A stretch of 64,000 nt of DNA from Alphaproteobacteria bacterium (GTDB taxonomy: Bacteria; Pseudomonadota; Alphaproteobacteria; Rhodobacterales; Rhodobacteraceae). Positions within the stretch are counted from its first letter, which is position 1. Every line of letters begins with the position of its first letter. The notes below the pieces were generated by a model. It was not told where the DNA came from, did not search any database, and saw only the letters and a program-made list of their open reading frames with translations. A program made the translations under genes and the position numbers. The stretch spans positions 124,001-188,000 of the forward strand of contig JAUIIJ010000002.1 of the NCBI GenBank assembly GCA_030431825.1, written 5' to 3'. This document shows, piece after piece, positions 36,753 through 45,793 of this stretch.

Positions 36753-37124
36753 TCAACCACGCGCGTCTGGCAACACTGCGGTCACTTCGATCTCGATGCG
36801 GTATTTCGGGTCGATCAGGCCGCATTCGATCATCGTCGCGGCCGGCGGGTGCGGGCCAAATGTTTCGGACAGGATCGGCCAGCATGGCTCGAAATCCGCG
36901 CGGTCGGGAAGATAGTAGGTAACACGAACCACATCGGCGAGCGTTGCTCCCGCTTCGCGCAACGCATTGGTGATGATTTCAAGGGCCGATCGGCACTGGC
37001 TGACAACGTCGTGCCCCTGACCTACCGTGCCCGCGACATGCACGAAGCCACCCGCCACGACGGCTCGGCAATACCCCACCCGGTGCTCGAATTCGCCGCC
37101 GGACGGGATACGCCGAATGGTCAC
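36753..37124 (-). CDS. RidA-family protein lacking the canonical arginine
   Basis: 123 residues, YjgF/YER057c/UK114 fold: HVAGTVGQGHDVVSQCRSALEIITNALREAGATLADVVRVTYYL and the C-terminal YRIEIEVTAVLPD. Aligned without gaps to E. coli RidA, the catalytic Arg105 (PARS) falls on Ala (PPAAT), so 2-aminoacrylate imine deamination is unlikely. It probably belongs to one of the Rid4-7-type groups. It starts at a GTG 5 bp after the clpX stop, so it is probably co-transcribed with clpX. Confidence 0.85.
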   Translation of the reverse strand: MTIRRIPSGGEFEHRVGYCRAVVAGGFVHVAGTVGQGHDVVSQCRSALEIITNALREAGATLADVVRVTYYLPDRADFEPCWPILSETFGPHPPAATMIECGLIDPKYRIEIEVTAVLPDARG

Positions 37125-37129
37125 GCCGC

Positions 37130-38401
37130 TTAGCCTGCGGTTGCGGCCGGCTCTTTCTCGGCATCCGCATGGATCATCAGCGGAGCCGCTTCGGAGCGTG
37201 CGGATTCCTCGTTCACGACAACCTTGGTCACGCTGTCGAGGCCCGGCAATTCGAACATCGTGTCCAGCAGGATGTCTTCGAGGATCGAACGCAACCCACG
37301 CGCGCCGGTCTTGCGTTCGATCGCGCGCTTGGCGATCGCAAGCAGCGCATCGTCGGTGAACTGAAGCTCGGTATCCTCAAGTTCGAACAGCCGCTGATAC
37401 TGTTTCACCAGCGCGTTCTTGGGTTTGGTCAGGATGGTCACGAGCGCATCCTGATCGAGGTCTTCCAGTGTCGCCAGAACCGGCAGACGCCCGACGAATT
37501 CCGGAATGAGACCAAACTTCAGCAGGTCTTCCGGCTCGAGATCGGTAAATATCTCGCCGACGCCACGCTCGTCCTCGTCGCGCACATCCGCGCCAAAGCC
37601 CATCGCGCTGCCCTTGCCCCGCTGCGCGATGATCTTGTCGAGACCTGCAAAGGCACCGCCGCAGATGAACAGGATATTGGTCGTATCCACCTGCAGGAAT
37701 TCCTGCTGCGGATGTTTGCGGCCGCCCTGCGGCGGAACGCTGGCCACCGTCCCTTCCATGAGCTTGAGCAGCGCCTGTTGCACGCCCTCGCCCGAAACGT
37801 CACGGGTGATCGAGGGATTTTCGGATTTGCGGGTGATCTTGTCGACCTCGTCGATATAGACGATGCCGCGCTGTGCGCGTTCGACATTGTATTCGCTGGC
37901 CTGCAGGAGCTTGAGAATGATGTTCTCCACGTCCTCGCCCACGTAACCTGCTTCGGTCAGGGTGGTAGCGTCGGCCATGGTGAACGGTACATCGAGAATG
38001 CGCGCCAGCGTCTGCGCCAGCAACGTCTTGCCACAGCCGGTCGGCCCGATCAGCAGGATGTTGGACTTGGCCAGTTCGATATCGCTACCGGCCTTTTGCG
38101 CATGGTTCAGACGCTTGTAGTGATTGTGAACCGCAACGGACAGCACACGTTTGGCCATCGCCTGACCAATCACGTAGTCGTCGAGCACTTCGCAGATGTC
38201 CTTGGGTGTCGGCACCCCGTCCGTCGCCTTGAGCCCGGACGCCTTGGTCTCTTCGCGGATGATGTCCATGCACAATTCGACGCATTCATCGCAGATGAAG
38301 ACGGTCGGGCCCGCGATCAGCTTACGCACCTCATGCTGGCTCTTGCCGCAAAAGCTGCAATAAAGCGTATTCTTGCTGTCGCCATTTGAGTTCGTTGCCA
38401 T
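37130..38401 (-). CDS. clpX: ATP-dependent Clp protease ATP-binding subunit
   Basis: 423 residues, the AAA+ unfoldase of ClpXP. The N-terminal zinc-binding domain is [17 protein letters not shown] with CDECVELC. Walker A is [15 protein letters not shown], Walker B has [11 protein letters not shown], and the ClpP-contacting IGF-type loop and sensor segments follow ([18 protein letters not shown]). The ATG at 38401 is chosen because GAAAGG lies 6 bp before it; a TTG two codons upstream is also open. It lies 156 bp downstream of clpP on the same strand, the usual clpP-clpX order. Confidence 0.97.
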   Translation of the reverse strand: MATNSNGDSKNTLYCSFCGKSQHEVRKLIAGPTVFICDECVELCMDIIREETKASGLKATDGVPTPKDICEVLDDYVIGQAMAKRVLSVAVHNHYKRLNHAQKAGSDIELAKSNILLIGPTGCGKTLLAQTLARILDVPFTMADATTLTEAGYVGEDVENIILKLLQASEYNVERAQRGIVYIDEVDKITRKSENPSITRDVSGEGVQQALLKLMEGTVASVPPQGGRKHPQQEFLQVDTTNILFICGGAFAGLDKIIAQRGKGSAMGFGADVRDEDERGVGEIFTDLEPEDLLKFGLIPEFVGRLPVLATLEDLDQDALVTILTKPKNALVKQYQRLFELEDTELQFTDDALLAIAKRAIERKTGARGLRSILEDILLDTMFELPGLDSVTKVVVNEESARSEAAPLMIHADAEKEPAATAG

Positions 38402-38557
38402 GATCAACCTTTCCGGCTTCGATTTTCAACGCTGTCCCGTCTTTGACAGGACAGATTCACCCACCTCGCGGCAGCTTAGGACAGCGCAAAGGGCATCACA
38501 ATCGCAAATCGTGCCCTTTTCGCACCGCCGGTGCGGCGCTGTCGCCATGCCCAAAGG

Positions 38558-39190
38558 TCAGGTGTCCTTGTCTTCGCTCTTGTCCCGGCTGGCCACGATC
38601 TCGTCGATATGGCCCCATTCCTTCGCTTCTTCCGGCGACATGAAATTGTCGCGATCAAGCGCTTTTTCCACCGCCTTCTTGGTCTGGCCGGTGTGCTTGA
38701 CATAGATGTCATACAGCCGGTCCTTCAGCTTCTGGGTCTCTGCCGCGTGGATCATGATGTCGCTGGCCTGGCCCTGATAACCGCCGCTGGGCTGGTGTAC
38801 CATGATCCGGCTGTTGGGCAGGCTGAACCGCATTCCCGGCTCGCCCCCGGCCAGCAGCACCGAACCCATCGACGCTGCCTGCCCGATGCAGAGCGTGCTG
38901 ACCTTGGGCTTGATGTACTGCATCGTATCATAGATCGACAGTCCCGACGTCACCACGCCACCCGGCGAGTTGATATAAAGGCTGATTTCCTTGGAGGGGT
39001 TTTCGGCCTCGAGATGCAGCAGCTGGGCCACGACAAGATGGCTCATGCCGTCATGGATCGGCCCGTTGATGAAAATGATCCGCTCCTTGAGCAGGCGCGA
39101 AAAGATGTCGTAGGCCCGCTCCCCGCGGCTCGTCTGCTCCACGACCATCGGGACCAGGGTGTTCATATAGGTTTCTGTGGGATCAAACAT
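38558..39190 (-). CDS. clpP: ATP-dependent Clp protease proteolytic subunit
   Basis: 210 residues, the serine peptidase of ClpXP/ClpAP. The nucleophile is in the [14 protein letters not shown] segment, the His is in [15 protein letters not shown], and the Asp lies further on near [23 protein letters not shown] 39190 gives the normal [19 protein letters not shown] start. The frame remains open upstream but has no ribosome site. The 124-bp gap to hmuV holds its promoter; I could not assign hexamers with confidence. Confidence 0.97.
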   Translation of the reverse strand: MFDPTETYMNTLVPMVVEQTSRGERAYDIFSRLLKERIIFINGPIHDGMSHLVVAQLLHLEAENPSKEISLYINSPGGVVTSGLSIYDTMQYIKPKVSTLCIGQAASMGSVLLAGGEPGMRFSLPNSRIMVHQPSGGYQGQASDIMIHAAETQKLKDRLYDIYVKHTGQTKKAVEKALDRDNFMSPEEAKEWGHIDEIVASRDKSEDKDT

Positions 39191-39314
39191 CTGTGCCTGC
39201 CTGCTGCGTTGGATGTCGGGAGGATACCCGATAATGTGTTTGCAGAGTCTTAGTATCGCCATCCGGGCGCTGCAAGGGCAGCGATCCAAATTGCAGGCCG
39301 TTCTTGCTGTCAGC

Positions 39315-40094
39315 TCAGGCGGCGCTGTGGGGCAGGATGAACAGGCTGCCATCCGTCGGCGTGCTGTTGACGCGCAGAGCCGGGCCGTAAGCCGCCGACA
39401 ACGTATCGTCGTTGAACACGTCACTCACGCGGCCGGCAGCGGCAACCCGCCCGAGCCGCATCAGCACGACCTTGTCGGCAAACATCGCGGTCAGGTTGAG
39501 ATCGTGCATCACCGCGATGACGCCACCACCGCGGGCGGCAAAATCCTGGGCCAGGCGCATCACCATCAACTGGTGCCCGATATCCAGACTGGCCACCGGT
39601 TCGTCCAGCAGAAGCCAGCGGGGAACGCCATAGACCACAGGCTCCCACACCTGAACAAGCACCCGCGCCAATTGCACGCGCTGCTGTTCGCCCCCTGACA
39701 GGTCCTGGTACCTGCGCGCGCCATAGCCCGCCAGGCCGACCGCAGCCAACGCGCGCCGCGGCAGGTCCGCGCAAGGCCGTGCCGCACGCGACGCCTGCGC
39801 CAGATGCACGACCTCGGACACTGTGAAGGGAAAGGCGAGCATCACCGATTGCGGCAGGACCGCCCGGATCGTGGCCAGCTCGGCCGCGTCGCAGGTCGCG
39901 ATATTCCGCCCGTTGATCCGTACCGTGCCGTCATGCGGAATTTCATCGCAGAACGCCCGCAACAGCGTCGTCTTGCCCGACCCGTTCGGTCCGACAATCG
40001 CGGTGATGGCACCGGCACTTGCGGTGAAATCGACATCGAACAGGATCCGGCGCCGGCCGAAGGTCACGGATATGCCTTGCCCCTCGAAGGTCAC
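39315..40094 (-). CDS. hmuV: Hemin ABC transporter ATP-binding protein
   Basis: 259 residues, the ATPase of the heme importer. Walker A is [18 protein letters not shown], the signature motif is [15 protein letters not shown] and Walker B is [12 protein letters not shown], followed by the MHDLNL switch region. It begins with a GTG that overlaps the hmuU stop (GTGA, 40091-40094), so hmuU and hmuV are coupled. The frame is open further upstream but that part is antisense or out of frame to hmuU. Last gene of hmuSTUV. Confidence 0.93.
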   Translation of the reverse strand: MTFEGQGISVTFGRRRILFDVDFTASAGAITAIVGPNGSGKTTLLRAFCDEIPHDGTVRINGRNIATCDAAELATIRAVLPQSVMLAFPFTVSEVVHLAQASRAARPCADLPRRALAAVGLAGYGARRYQDLSGGEQQRVQLARVLVQVWEPVVYGVPRWLLLDEPVASLDIGHQLMVMRLAQDFAARGGGVIAVMHDLNLTAMFADKVVLMRLGRVAAAGRVSDVFNDDTLSAAYGPALRVNSTPTDGSLFILPHSAA

Positions 40095-41161
40095 AGCACC
40101 AGATCCTTGCGCCGCTGCAACAGGATCCACAGGAACACGGGGGCACCCAGAATCGCGGTGACGATCCCGATGGGAAGCTCGGCAGGCGCGATCACGATCC
40201 GCGCCAGAATATCCGCGGCCAACAACAGGCTCGCTCCCAGCAGCGCCGCGTTCGGCAGCAATGTGTTGTGATCTGGACCAGAGGCCAATCGCAGCAGATG
40301 CGGCACCACGATCCCGACAAAGCCGATGCCGCCGGACACGGCAACCGCCGCCCCGGTCGCCGCGGCGACCACCAGCACCGCCATGGTCTTGAGGCGCTGT
40401 ACCGGGATCCCCAGATGAGCCGCCGGCGCCTCGCCCAGAGCCAGGGCGTTCAACCCCCGCGCAAGAAACGGCGACGCCATCAGCGCCACCAGAATGATCG
40501 GCGCGGCGACCATGACCCGCTGCCAGGTCGAACCCGACAACGAGCCAAGCTGCCAGAAGTTGAGGTCGCGCAATTGCTGATCGTCCGCGAGATATATCAA
40601 CAGCCCGGATCCCGCAGCCGTGATGGCCCCGATCGCGATACCGGCCAGAAGCATGGTCGCGACCGACGTCTGCCCCCCCCGCGTCGAAATCCGGTAAAGA
40701 ACGATAATCGTGATCCAGCTGCCGGAAAAGGCCGCCAACGGCACCAGATGCGGTCCGGCCAGTCCTGCAAGTCCGGCCGGCAGCGACGCTCCGAGTACGA
40801 TTGCGACGATCGCACCCAGCCCGGCGCCGGAACTGACACCGACCAGACCGGGATCCGCCAACGGATTGCGAAACAACCCCTGCAGGACCGCCCCCGAAAC
40901 GGCGAGGGCAGCGCCGACAAAAATGGCCATCACCGTCCGTGGCAGTCGTATCTGCCAAAGGACGGCGTGATCCACCGGCGCGAGGGTCCGGCCCTGCACC
41001 AGGTCGATCAACGCGTACCACAGCGACGTGCCTGCGGCCCCCATCGCGAGGCTGGCCGTCGCCATGCAGATCAGGAGCATCGCCAGCAGCAGCCCCAATC
41101 TTCGCGCCCGGCTGCGGCGGTCGTGGATCACATCCGCGTCGGCGGCCATCACCGTGGTCAT
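40091..41161 (-). CDS. hmuU: Hemin ABC transporter permease (FecCD family)
   Basis: 356 residues with about ten transmembrane helices. SGAGLGAIVAIVLGASLPAGLAGL and FWQLGSLSGSTWQRV are FecCD/BtuC-type segments; GGIGFVGIVVPHLLRLASGPDHNTLLPNAALLGASLLLAAD is the C-terminal signature that contacts the ATPase. It moves heme from periplasmic HmuT across the inner membrane. Its start overlaps the hmuT stop (ATGA), and hmuV overlaps its own stop. Confidence 0.94.
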   Translation of the reverse strand: MTTVMAADADVIHDRRSRARRLGLLLAMLLICMATASLAMGAAGTSLWYALIDLVQGRTLAPVDHAVLWQIRLPRTVMAIFVGAALAVSGAVLQGLFRNPLADPGLVGVSSGAGLGAIVAIVLGASLPAGLAGLAGPHLVPLAAFSGSWITIIVLYRISTRGGQTSVATMLLAGIAIGAITAAGSGLLIYLADDQQLRDLNFWQLGSLSGSTWQRVMVAAPIILVALMASPFLARGLNALALGEAPAAHLGIPVQRLKTMAVLVVAAATGAAVAVSGGIGFVGIVVPHLLRLASGPDHNTLLPNAALLGASLLLAADILARIVIAPAELPIGIVTAILGAPVFLWILLQRRKDLVL

Positions 41162-42021
41162 GATCCGGTTGGACCGTAGATTCTCTCGGCCAGTTCCGTA
41201 ACCGCCTGCGCCGTGCGTGGCCCGAACCCGAGCAGGTACTGCCCATCCATCCGGATCAGCGAATTGTCCTTGCCGGCCGGCGTCGCGGCAAGCGCCGGCA
41301 CCGCGAGGATGGCGGCGTCATCCGCCATTCCTGCGCTGCCCCGGTCCATCATCAGGATAATATCCGGCGCGGCGGCGATCACGGCTTCTTCGCTCACCGG
41401 TTTGTACCCCGTGAACCCGGTCATGGCGTTCACCGCCCCGGCAAGCGCGATCACCGATGAGGCCTCGGTCTCCTGCCCTGCCGCGAGGATGCGTCCCCCC
41501 TGAAGGCTGAGCACGAAGAGCACCCGTTTGCGCGACTCCTCGGGAACGCCGGCGGCGCGCTCGGCAACCACCTGCATCTGAGCGGCAACCTGCTGCGCCA
41601 GTTGGTCGGCCGGTTCTGTCGCGCCCAAAGCGTCGCCAACCGCGCGGATCTTGGCGGTGATCCCGTCCGACGTCGGCGCATCCGGGATCAGCACCAGCGG
41701 AACTCCGGACTCGCGCAACAGATCGAGTGTCTCCGGAGGGCCCGCATCCGCTTCCGCGAGGATCAGACCCGGCCTGAGAGCCAGAACACCTTCGGGCGAC
41801 AGGGCGCGCACATATCCCACGTTGGGCAATTTCTGCGCCTCTTCGGGGAAGGTCGACGTGGTATCGCGCGCGATCAGCCGGTCCTGCTCGCCAAGAGCAT
41901 AGACGATCTCGGTGATCGAGCCTCCGGCGGAGACCACATTTCCATCCCCGGCCTGCGCCGCACCCGATACGAAAGCGAGCAGCGCCGCCCCCCAGAGGCA
42001 ATGCCCCGTTCGCCACCGCAT
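41158..42021 (-). CDS. hmuT: Periplasmic hemin-binding protein
   Basis: 287 residues. A Sec signal peptide (MRWRTGHCLWGAALLAFVSGAAQA) precedes a TroA/BtuF-type binding fold. ITEIVYALGEQDRLIARDTTS at the N-terminus and NVGYVRALSPEGVLALRPGLILAEADAGPP are typical of HmuT/ShuT, with the Tyr of GYVRALS as the probable heme ligand. The ATG at 42021 shares one base with the hmuS stop (TGATG); the longer open frame upstream is out of frame with hmuS. Part of hmuSTUV. Confidence 0.92.
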   Translation of the reverse strand: MRWRTGHCLWGAALLAFVSGAAQAGDGNVVSAGGSITEIVYALGEQDRLIARDTTSTFPEEAQKLPNVGYVRALSPEGVLALRPGLILAEADAGPPETLDLLRESGVPLVLIPDAPTSDGITAKIRAVGDALGATEPADQLAQQVAAQMQVVAERAAGVPEESRKRVLFVLSLQGGRILAAGQETEASSVIALAGAVNAMTGFTGYKPVSEEAVIAAAPDIILMMDRGSAGMADDAAILAVPALAATPAGKDNSLIRMDGQYLLGFGPRTAQAVTELAERIYGPTGS

Positions 42022-43073
42022 CAGACGGTCTCTCTGCTCAGATCCGGCAAGCCCGCAACAATGTCGCGCCAGGCGGGGCGATCGTCGCCGCCTTCCTTGC
42101 CGACGGCGAAGACCTGGAAAATCAGACCGCCCTCCGCGTCGAACGCCTCGACCGAGACAGCCGGTCCCCGCTTGGTCGGCTTTTCCACCGCCCAGACCTC
42201 GGCGACGTGGTCCTGCCGCAGATGCAGGCTGAAGCCCGCGTCCAGCACGTTCTGCCACGGCCCCATCGGCCGCAGGGTCTGGATCGGTCCGGAATGAATC
42301 TGGATGCATCCACGATTGCCGACAAACACCATGATGCCGATGCCCTCGGCTTGTACCGCCTGCAACATGTCCACGACCGCGCCGGGCTCGAGCTGCCGCA
42401 CAAATGGCGCGCCCGCGATGCGGTAGGCGCCAAGGCGGTTCATCCGCAACCGCGCGGTCAGGGTCAGAAACTGGTGGGTGTCGGTAAGGCGCGCCCATTC
42501 CTGACGCAATACATCGAGTTTCGCCGGGTTCGAACGCGCGGCCTCGACCGGCGGACGCGCACCGACCGACAGGGTTTCGGTCTGATCCGCATGCCGCAGT
42601 TGCTCGACCGCCAGTGCCCAGGCGTCGAGATCGGACCGCTCGCGCAGAAAGATCTTGTGAACCGCGTCACCGGCGGCGTCGAACACCTGAATACTGCGGC
42701 GCATCCCTGCATCGGTCGGTTTTTCGACCGCATAGGCATAATGCCAGTGCTTGGGAAAAATCCGCAGATCGATTTCGTCATTCAGGATCATCGACGCATG
42801 CACGCCGGAGTGGTAATTGGCATAGACCCCGGTCTTTTCATGAACGACCGACCGGTTGCGGGTCAGCGCCATCACCTCACCCAGTTCGCAGGCCGCGGCC
42901 ATGATCCCGTCCGGATGTGCCTCAAGGCGGGTCGCGCCGCGCCCCACGCGGGCGGCAACGAGATCCGCCTCGGAAATGCCGAGACTCTCGGCAAGGTCCC
43001 GTTCACGGGTCTTGGGGTTGTCCGCTTCTGCTTGCCGGATTTCCTCGGGCGTCGGAATGCCATCGAGTGCCAT
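42021..43073 (-). CDS. hmuS: Hemin-degrading/heme-transfer factor
   Basis: 350 residues of the HmuS/HemS/ChuX-type family, two similar halves. DPGIRQAEADNPKTRERDLAE-like start and GVYANYHSGVHASMILNDEIDLRIFPKHW (first half) are matched by RGCIQIHSGPIQTLRPMGPWQNVLDAGFSLHLR (second half). The proteins bind heme in the cytoplasm and aid its breakdown or transfer. The ATG at 43073 has GAGG 5 bp upstream. It is the first gene of hmuSTUV and is preceded by a motif (43164-43180) mirrored on the divergent side. Confidence 0.92.
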   Translation of the reverse strand: MALDGIPTPEEIRQAEADNPKTRERDLAESLGISEADLVAARVGRGATRLEAHPDGIMAAACELGEVMALTRNRSVVHEKTGVYANYHSGVHASMILNDEIDLRIFPKHWHYAYAVEKPTDAGMRRSIQVFDAAGDAVHKIFLRERSDLDAWALAVEQLRHADQTETLSVGARPPVEAARSNPAKLDVLRQEWARLTDTHQFLTLTARLRMNRLGAYRIAGAPFVRQLEPGAVVDMLQAVQAEGIGIMVFVGNRGCIQIHSGPIQTLRPMGPWQNVLDAGFSLHLRQDHVAEVWAVEKPTKRGPAVSVEAFDAEGGLIFQVFAVGKEGGDDRPAWRDIVAGLPDLSRETV

Positions 43074-43163
43074 GTTCACCTCTGTCTTTATCGTGATTTC
43101 TGATGACGTCTGGCTAGGGCGCGCCCGTGGCTGGATGGCCGGCGGATCCGACGGCGCATAATG

Positions 43164-43180
43164 TTGATTCTTTTAGTCGG
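43164..43180 (+). promoter_or_regulatory. Candidate iron-responsive operator upstream of hmuS
   Basis: TTGATTCTTTTAGTCGG resembles the imperfect dyad GACTRWWWYAGTC of IscR-type (Iron-Rhodo-box-like) sites. Its centre is 99 bp from the hmuS start. A near copy, in inverse orientation, lies at the other side of the region. Confidence 0.45.
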
Positions 43181-43285
43181 CCTTGTCTGCTCCTGCAAGA
43201 CGAGATTCCGGACAGCCCTTCAGACAAGGGCGGACGCGCCTTGTGAACCTTCTGAAACCGGGGACAAAATCGACCCGCAAAAATT

Positions 43286-43302
43286 CCGATCAAAAGAATC
43301 GG
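43286..43302 (-). promoter_or_regulatory. Mirrored candidate operator upstream of the hemP operon
   Basis: Read on the minus strand it is CCGATTCTTTTGATCGG, sharing GATTCTTTT and the final TCGG with the site at 43164-43180 (13 of 17 positions). Its centre is 106 bp from the ATG at 43400. Its ends also pair with each other (CCGAT/ATCGG). Confidence 0.45.
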
Positions 43303-43399
43303 GTTTACAAATCCCAGCATTTTAGTCAGAAATATGGTCAACCCCAGCCACCCTGTTCGATCAGGGCAGCCCGGACCCTGAGCAATGAAAGGAATGTTG

Positions 43400-43573
43400 A
43401 TGACATATCCGGCACCTTTGCGTCCCGCGTCCGGGGACCAATACGCACCGCAATACACCCAGCACCTGGCCACGGCATCCTGGCCGGATTTGCTGCAAGT
43501 CGCATCGGAAACCCTCGATGCCGATATCGCTCTGGTTGAGCAGGTCCGCCGCCGCGAGGAGGTAAAGCAATGA
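43400..43573 (+). CDS. 57-residue micro-ORF, first gene of the hemP operon
   Basis: 57 residues, Pro/Tyr/Gln-rich at the N-terminus (MTYPAPLRPASGDQYAPQY), then a predicted helix (WPDLLQVASETLDADIALVEQ) with a charged end. ATG 43400 has AAAGGA 6 bp upstream. Its stop overlaps the hemP start as ATGA, so it is translationally coupled to hemP. No known family. The position suggests a role in heme or iron uptake or its regulation. Confidence 0.6.
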   Translation: MTYPAPLRPASGDQYAPQYTQHLATASWPDLLQVASETLDADIALVEQVRRREEVKQ

Positions 43574-43743
43574 ACAGCACCGCTTCGACCCCCAAGATGA
43601 TCGACATCAACGCGCTCACGGAAACGCCGGGTTACGACGTGCGCTCGCTCACCAATGGCGGTGATCAGGCGCTGCTGGTACTTGACGGTCAGGTGTATTC
43701 GTTGCGCATCACGCGCGCTGGCAAGCTGATCCTGACCAAATGA
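43570..43743 (+). CDS. hemP: Hemin uptake protein HemP
   Basis: 57 residues, typical of HemP: a polar start, then SLTNGGDQALLVLDGQVYSLRITRAGKLILTK, where G-G-D/E-x-L-I/V-L-H/D-x-G-x-x-Y-x-L-R-x-T is the family pattern. HemP proteins accompany heme-uptake genes and are iron-regulated. It overlaps the micro-ORF upstream (ATGA) and the Cys-rich gene downstream (ATGA, 43740-43743), giving a coupled trio. Confidence 0.87.
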   Translation: MNSTASTPKMIDINALTETPGYDVRSLTNGGDQALLVLDGQVYSLRITRAGKLILTK

Positions 43744-44225
43744 GCCAGCATTTCGTCCCCTCCCGAGGCGCAGCGCCGGTCGGTCAGATGCAGGAATTGC
43801 CGCCGATGGAGCGCATGGCGATTCTCTATCTCCGGGCGTGGTGTGACGGGGGCCCGGGCAAGGCGCAGATGATCGATGATTTCCGCCGCGTGCTCGGCCC
43901 CGACGAGGGCGATCTGATCTACGAGGATTTCAACACGCTCTTGCGCATGATGCTGCGATGCGGTCGCTGCCCCCTGATGCGGCACGGGCTGAACTGCCGC
44001 TGCTTTGGCGGTCACGAAAGCGCGTTCGCGCATATGATCACCGCCGCCGCGACTCAGGATCGGGACGATGCGCTGCTGTTCGCCACGACCCTGCTGTCGG
44101 GCGGCGCTGCCTGGCACGCGGTTCAACTCGCCAGCAACCTCGGTCCGGTGCTGCTGCAAATCTCGCGCAGCATGGCGACCGAGCTACCCGATACGACCCA
44201 ATCCCAATCCCGACATCTGCACTAA
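43740..44225 (+). CDS. Cys-rich protein of unknown function in the heme-uptake operon
   Basis: 161 residues, soluble, with no signal peptide. A compact metal-binding-like cluster, Cys74-x2-Cys77, Cys86-x-Cys88 and His92, lies in CGRCPLMRHGLNCRCFGGH. The rest is helical and rich in Leu/Met (PMERMAILYLRAWCDG, EDFNTLLRMMLR). The start overlaps the hemP stop (ATGA). I recognise no family. A zinc, Fe-S or heme-binding role is plausible given the neighbours, but unproven. Confidence 0.7.
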   Translation: MSQHFVPSRGAAPVGQMQELPPMERMAILYLRAWCDGGPGKAQMIDDFRRVLGPDEGDLIYEDFNTLLRMMLRCGRCPLMRHGLNCRCFGGHESAFAHMITAAATQDRDDALLFATTLLSGGAAWHAVQLASNLGPVLLQISRSMATELPDTTQSQSRHLH

Positions 44226-44238
44226 CGGAGCAATCCAT

Positions 44239-45501
44239 ATGAAACGTCTCTTTCTGCCAGTCCTGGCTAGCACAGCCCTGACAAGCCTGCCTGCCCTTGC
44301 CGCAACCAAGGCCGAGGTACTCGACACCTATGCCAATATTGCCGAGGCGGCCTATGGAGACAGCCTTGCCACCGCACGCGCGCTGCAAGGTGCCGTGGAC
44401 GCGCTGATTGCCGATCCGTCGGCCGAGACACTCGACGCCGCCCGCGCCGCTTGGGTGGCCGCGCGTGTGCCCTATCAGCAAACCGAAGCCTTTCGGTTCG
44501 GCAACGCCATCGTCGATGACTGGGAAGGCAAGGTAAATGCCTGGCCGCTGGACGAGGGTCTGATCGACTATGTAGACCCGTCCTATGGCGGCGCGACCGA
44601 CGAAAATGCCTATGCCGGGCTGAACGTCATCGCCAATCCCGCGTTCACGCTGTCTGGTGAAAGCATCGACGCGACCGAAATCACGCCTGAACTGCTCGAG
44701 TCCACGCTGCACGAGGCCGACGAGATCGAAGCCAATGTCGCCACGGGCTATCACGCGATCGAATTCCTGCTCTGGGGGCAGGATCTCAATGGCACCGATC
44801 CGGGCGCGGGCAACCGTCCCTGGACCGATTACGCATCGGGTGACGCCTGCACCAACGGAAACTGTGATCGCCGCGCCGCCTATCTCGAGGCGGCAACCGA
44901 CCTGCTGGTGAGCGACCTTGAATGGATGACCGCACAATGGGGCGAGGCCGGTGCCGGGCGAACCACCTTGCTGTCGGATCACGACGCCGGCATCAAGGCC
45001 ATCCTGACCGGCATGGGCAGTCTCAGCTACGGAGAACTGGCCGGGGAACGGATGAAGCTCGGCCTGATGCTGAACGATCCGGAGGAAGAGCATGACTGCT
45101 TTTCCGACAACACCCACATGAGCCACTATTACGACGGTCTCGGCATTCGCAATGTCTATCTGGGCGAATACGAACGGGTTGGCGGCGGTGTCGTGTCCGG
45201 CCCGTCCCTTTCGGACCTGGTGTCGGATATCGACAGCACCGTCGACACCGAGTTGCGCGAGAGCCTGGACAACACCATGACCGAACTCGGCCTGCTGCGC
45301 ACCGCTGCCGAAACCGGTCTCAGCTATGACATGATGCTGGCCCGCGGCAATGCCCGTGGCGAGGCAATCGTCATGGCGGCGGTGAATGCGTTGGTCGCCC
45401 AGACGCGCTCGATCGAGCGCGCGGTCACCACGCTCGACCTCGACGAAATCGGGTTTGAAGGCTCTGACAGCCTCGATAATCCGGACGCGGTTTTCCAGTG
45501 A
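44239..45501 (+). CDS. Imelysin family iron-regulated periplasmic protein
   Basis: 420 residues. A Sec signal peptide (KRLFLPVLASTALTSLPALA) leads a mainly helical body. The imelysin GxHxxE motif is GYHAIEF, with nearby LLWGQD and a C-terminal DGLGIRNVYLGEY segment. Imelysins (IrpA/ICMP family) are iron-regulated surface or periplasmic proteins and their metal-binding role is suspected. ATG 44239 follows the Cys-rich gene by 13 bp. The bfd gene starts 25 bp after its stop, so it may be co-transcribed with iron-storage genes. Confidence 0.88.
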   Translation: MKRLFLPVLASTALTSLPALAATKAEVLDTYANIAEAAYGDSLATARALQGAVDALIADPSAETLDAARAAWVAARVPYQQTEAFRFGNAIVDDWEGKVNAWPLDEGLIDYVDPSYGGATDENAYAGLNVIANPAFTLSGESIDATEITPELLESTLHEADEIEANVATGYHAIEFLLWGQDLNGTDPGAGNRPWTDYASGDACTNGNCDRRAAYLEAATDLLVSDLEWMTAQWGEAGAGRTTLLSDHDAGIKAILTGMGSLSYGELAGERMKLGLMLNDPEEEHDCFSDNTHMSHYYDGLGIRNVYLGEYERVGGGVVSGPSLSDLVSDIDSTVDTELRESLDNTMTELGLLRTAAETGLSYDMMLARGNARGEAIVMAAVNALVAQTRSIERAVTTLDLDEIGFEGSDSLDNPDAVFQ

Positions 45502-45526
45502 GTTCATCATTCGGGGGGTAAAAGCC

Positions 45527-45793
45527 ATGATTGTCTGTCATTGCAACGCGATCACCGATCACGAGATTCGCAGCGCCGTCGACTGGATGCGCGCATCGGA
45601 TCCCGAGACGATCATCACCCCCGGCAAGATCTACCGCGCGCTTGGCAAGCGCGCGGAATGCGGTGGCTGTCTGCCGGTGTTCCTTGACACCATGAAGTCC
45701 TGTGACACAATCGGAGTCCCAATGGAATTGCGCGGGTTGACCGCGCATCTACACAAGGACATTTCCGATGAAAGGCGACAAAAAGGTAATTGA
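45527..45793 (+). CDS. bfd: Bacterioferritin-associated ferredoxin
   Basis: 88 residues. The [2Fe-2S] ligand cysteines are visible as CHC near the N-terminus and CGGC further on ([17 protein letters not shown] and [12 protein letters not shown]). Bfd docks on bacterioferritin and reduces its core iron so that it is released. It is longer than the usual 64-70 residues, with a C-terminal extension overlapping bfr by 26 bp. It follows an imelysin by 25 bp. Confidence 0.92.
   Translation: MIVCHCNAITDHEIRSAVDWMRASDPETIITPGKIYRALGKRAECGGCLPVFLDTMKSCDTIGVPMELRGLTAHLHKDISDERRQKGN

Larger units (their letters stand above)
43074..43399. other. Divergent control region between hmuS and the hemP operon
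   Basis: 326 bp with no gene. It contains two mirrored 17-bp motifs (43164-43180 and 43286-43302) and a further ATTTTAGTCAG-like element near 43318-43329. Each 17-mer lies about 100 bp from its nearest start codon, hmuS to the left and the micro-ORF to the right. Confidence 0.7.

Noticed and set aside
44038-45528. Minus-strand open frame opposite the imelysin gene
   Set aside because: The plus strand has a signal peptide and the GxHxxE motif; the antisense translation shows no domain.
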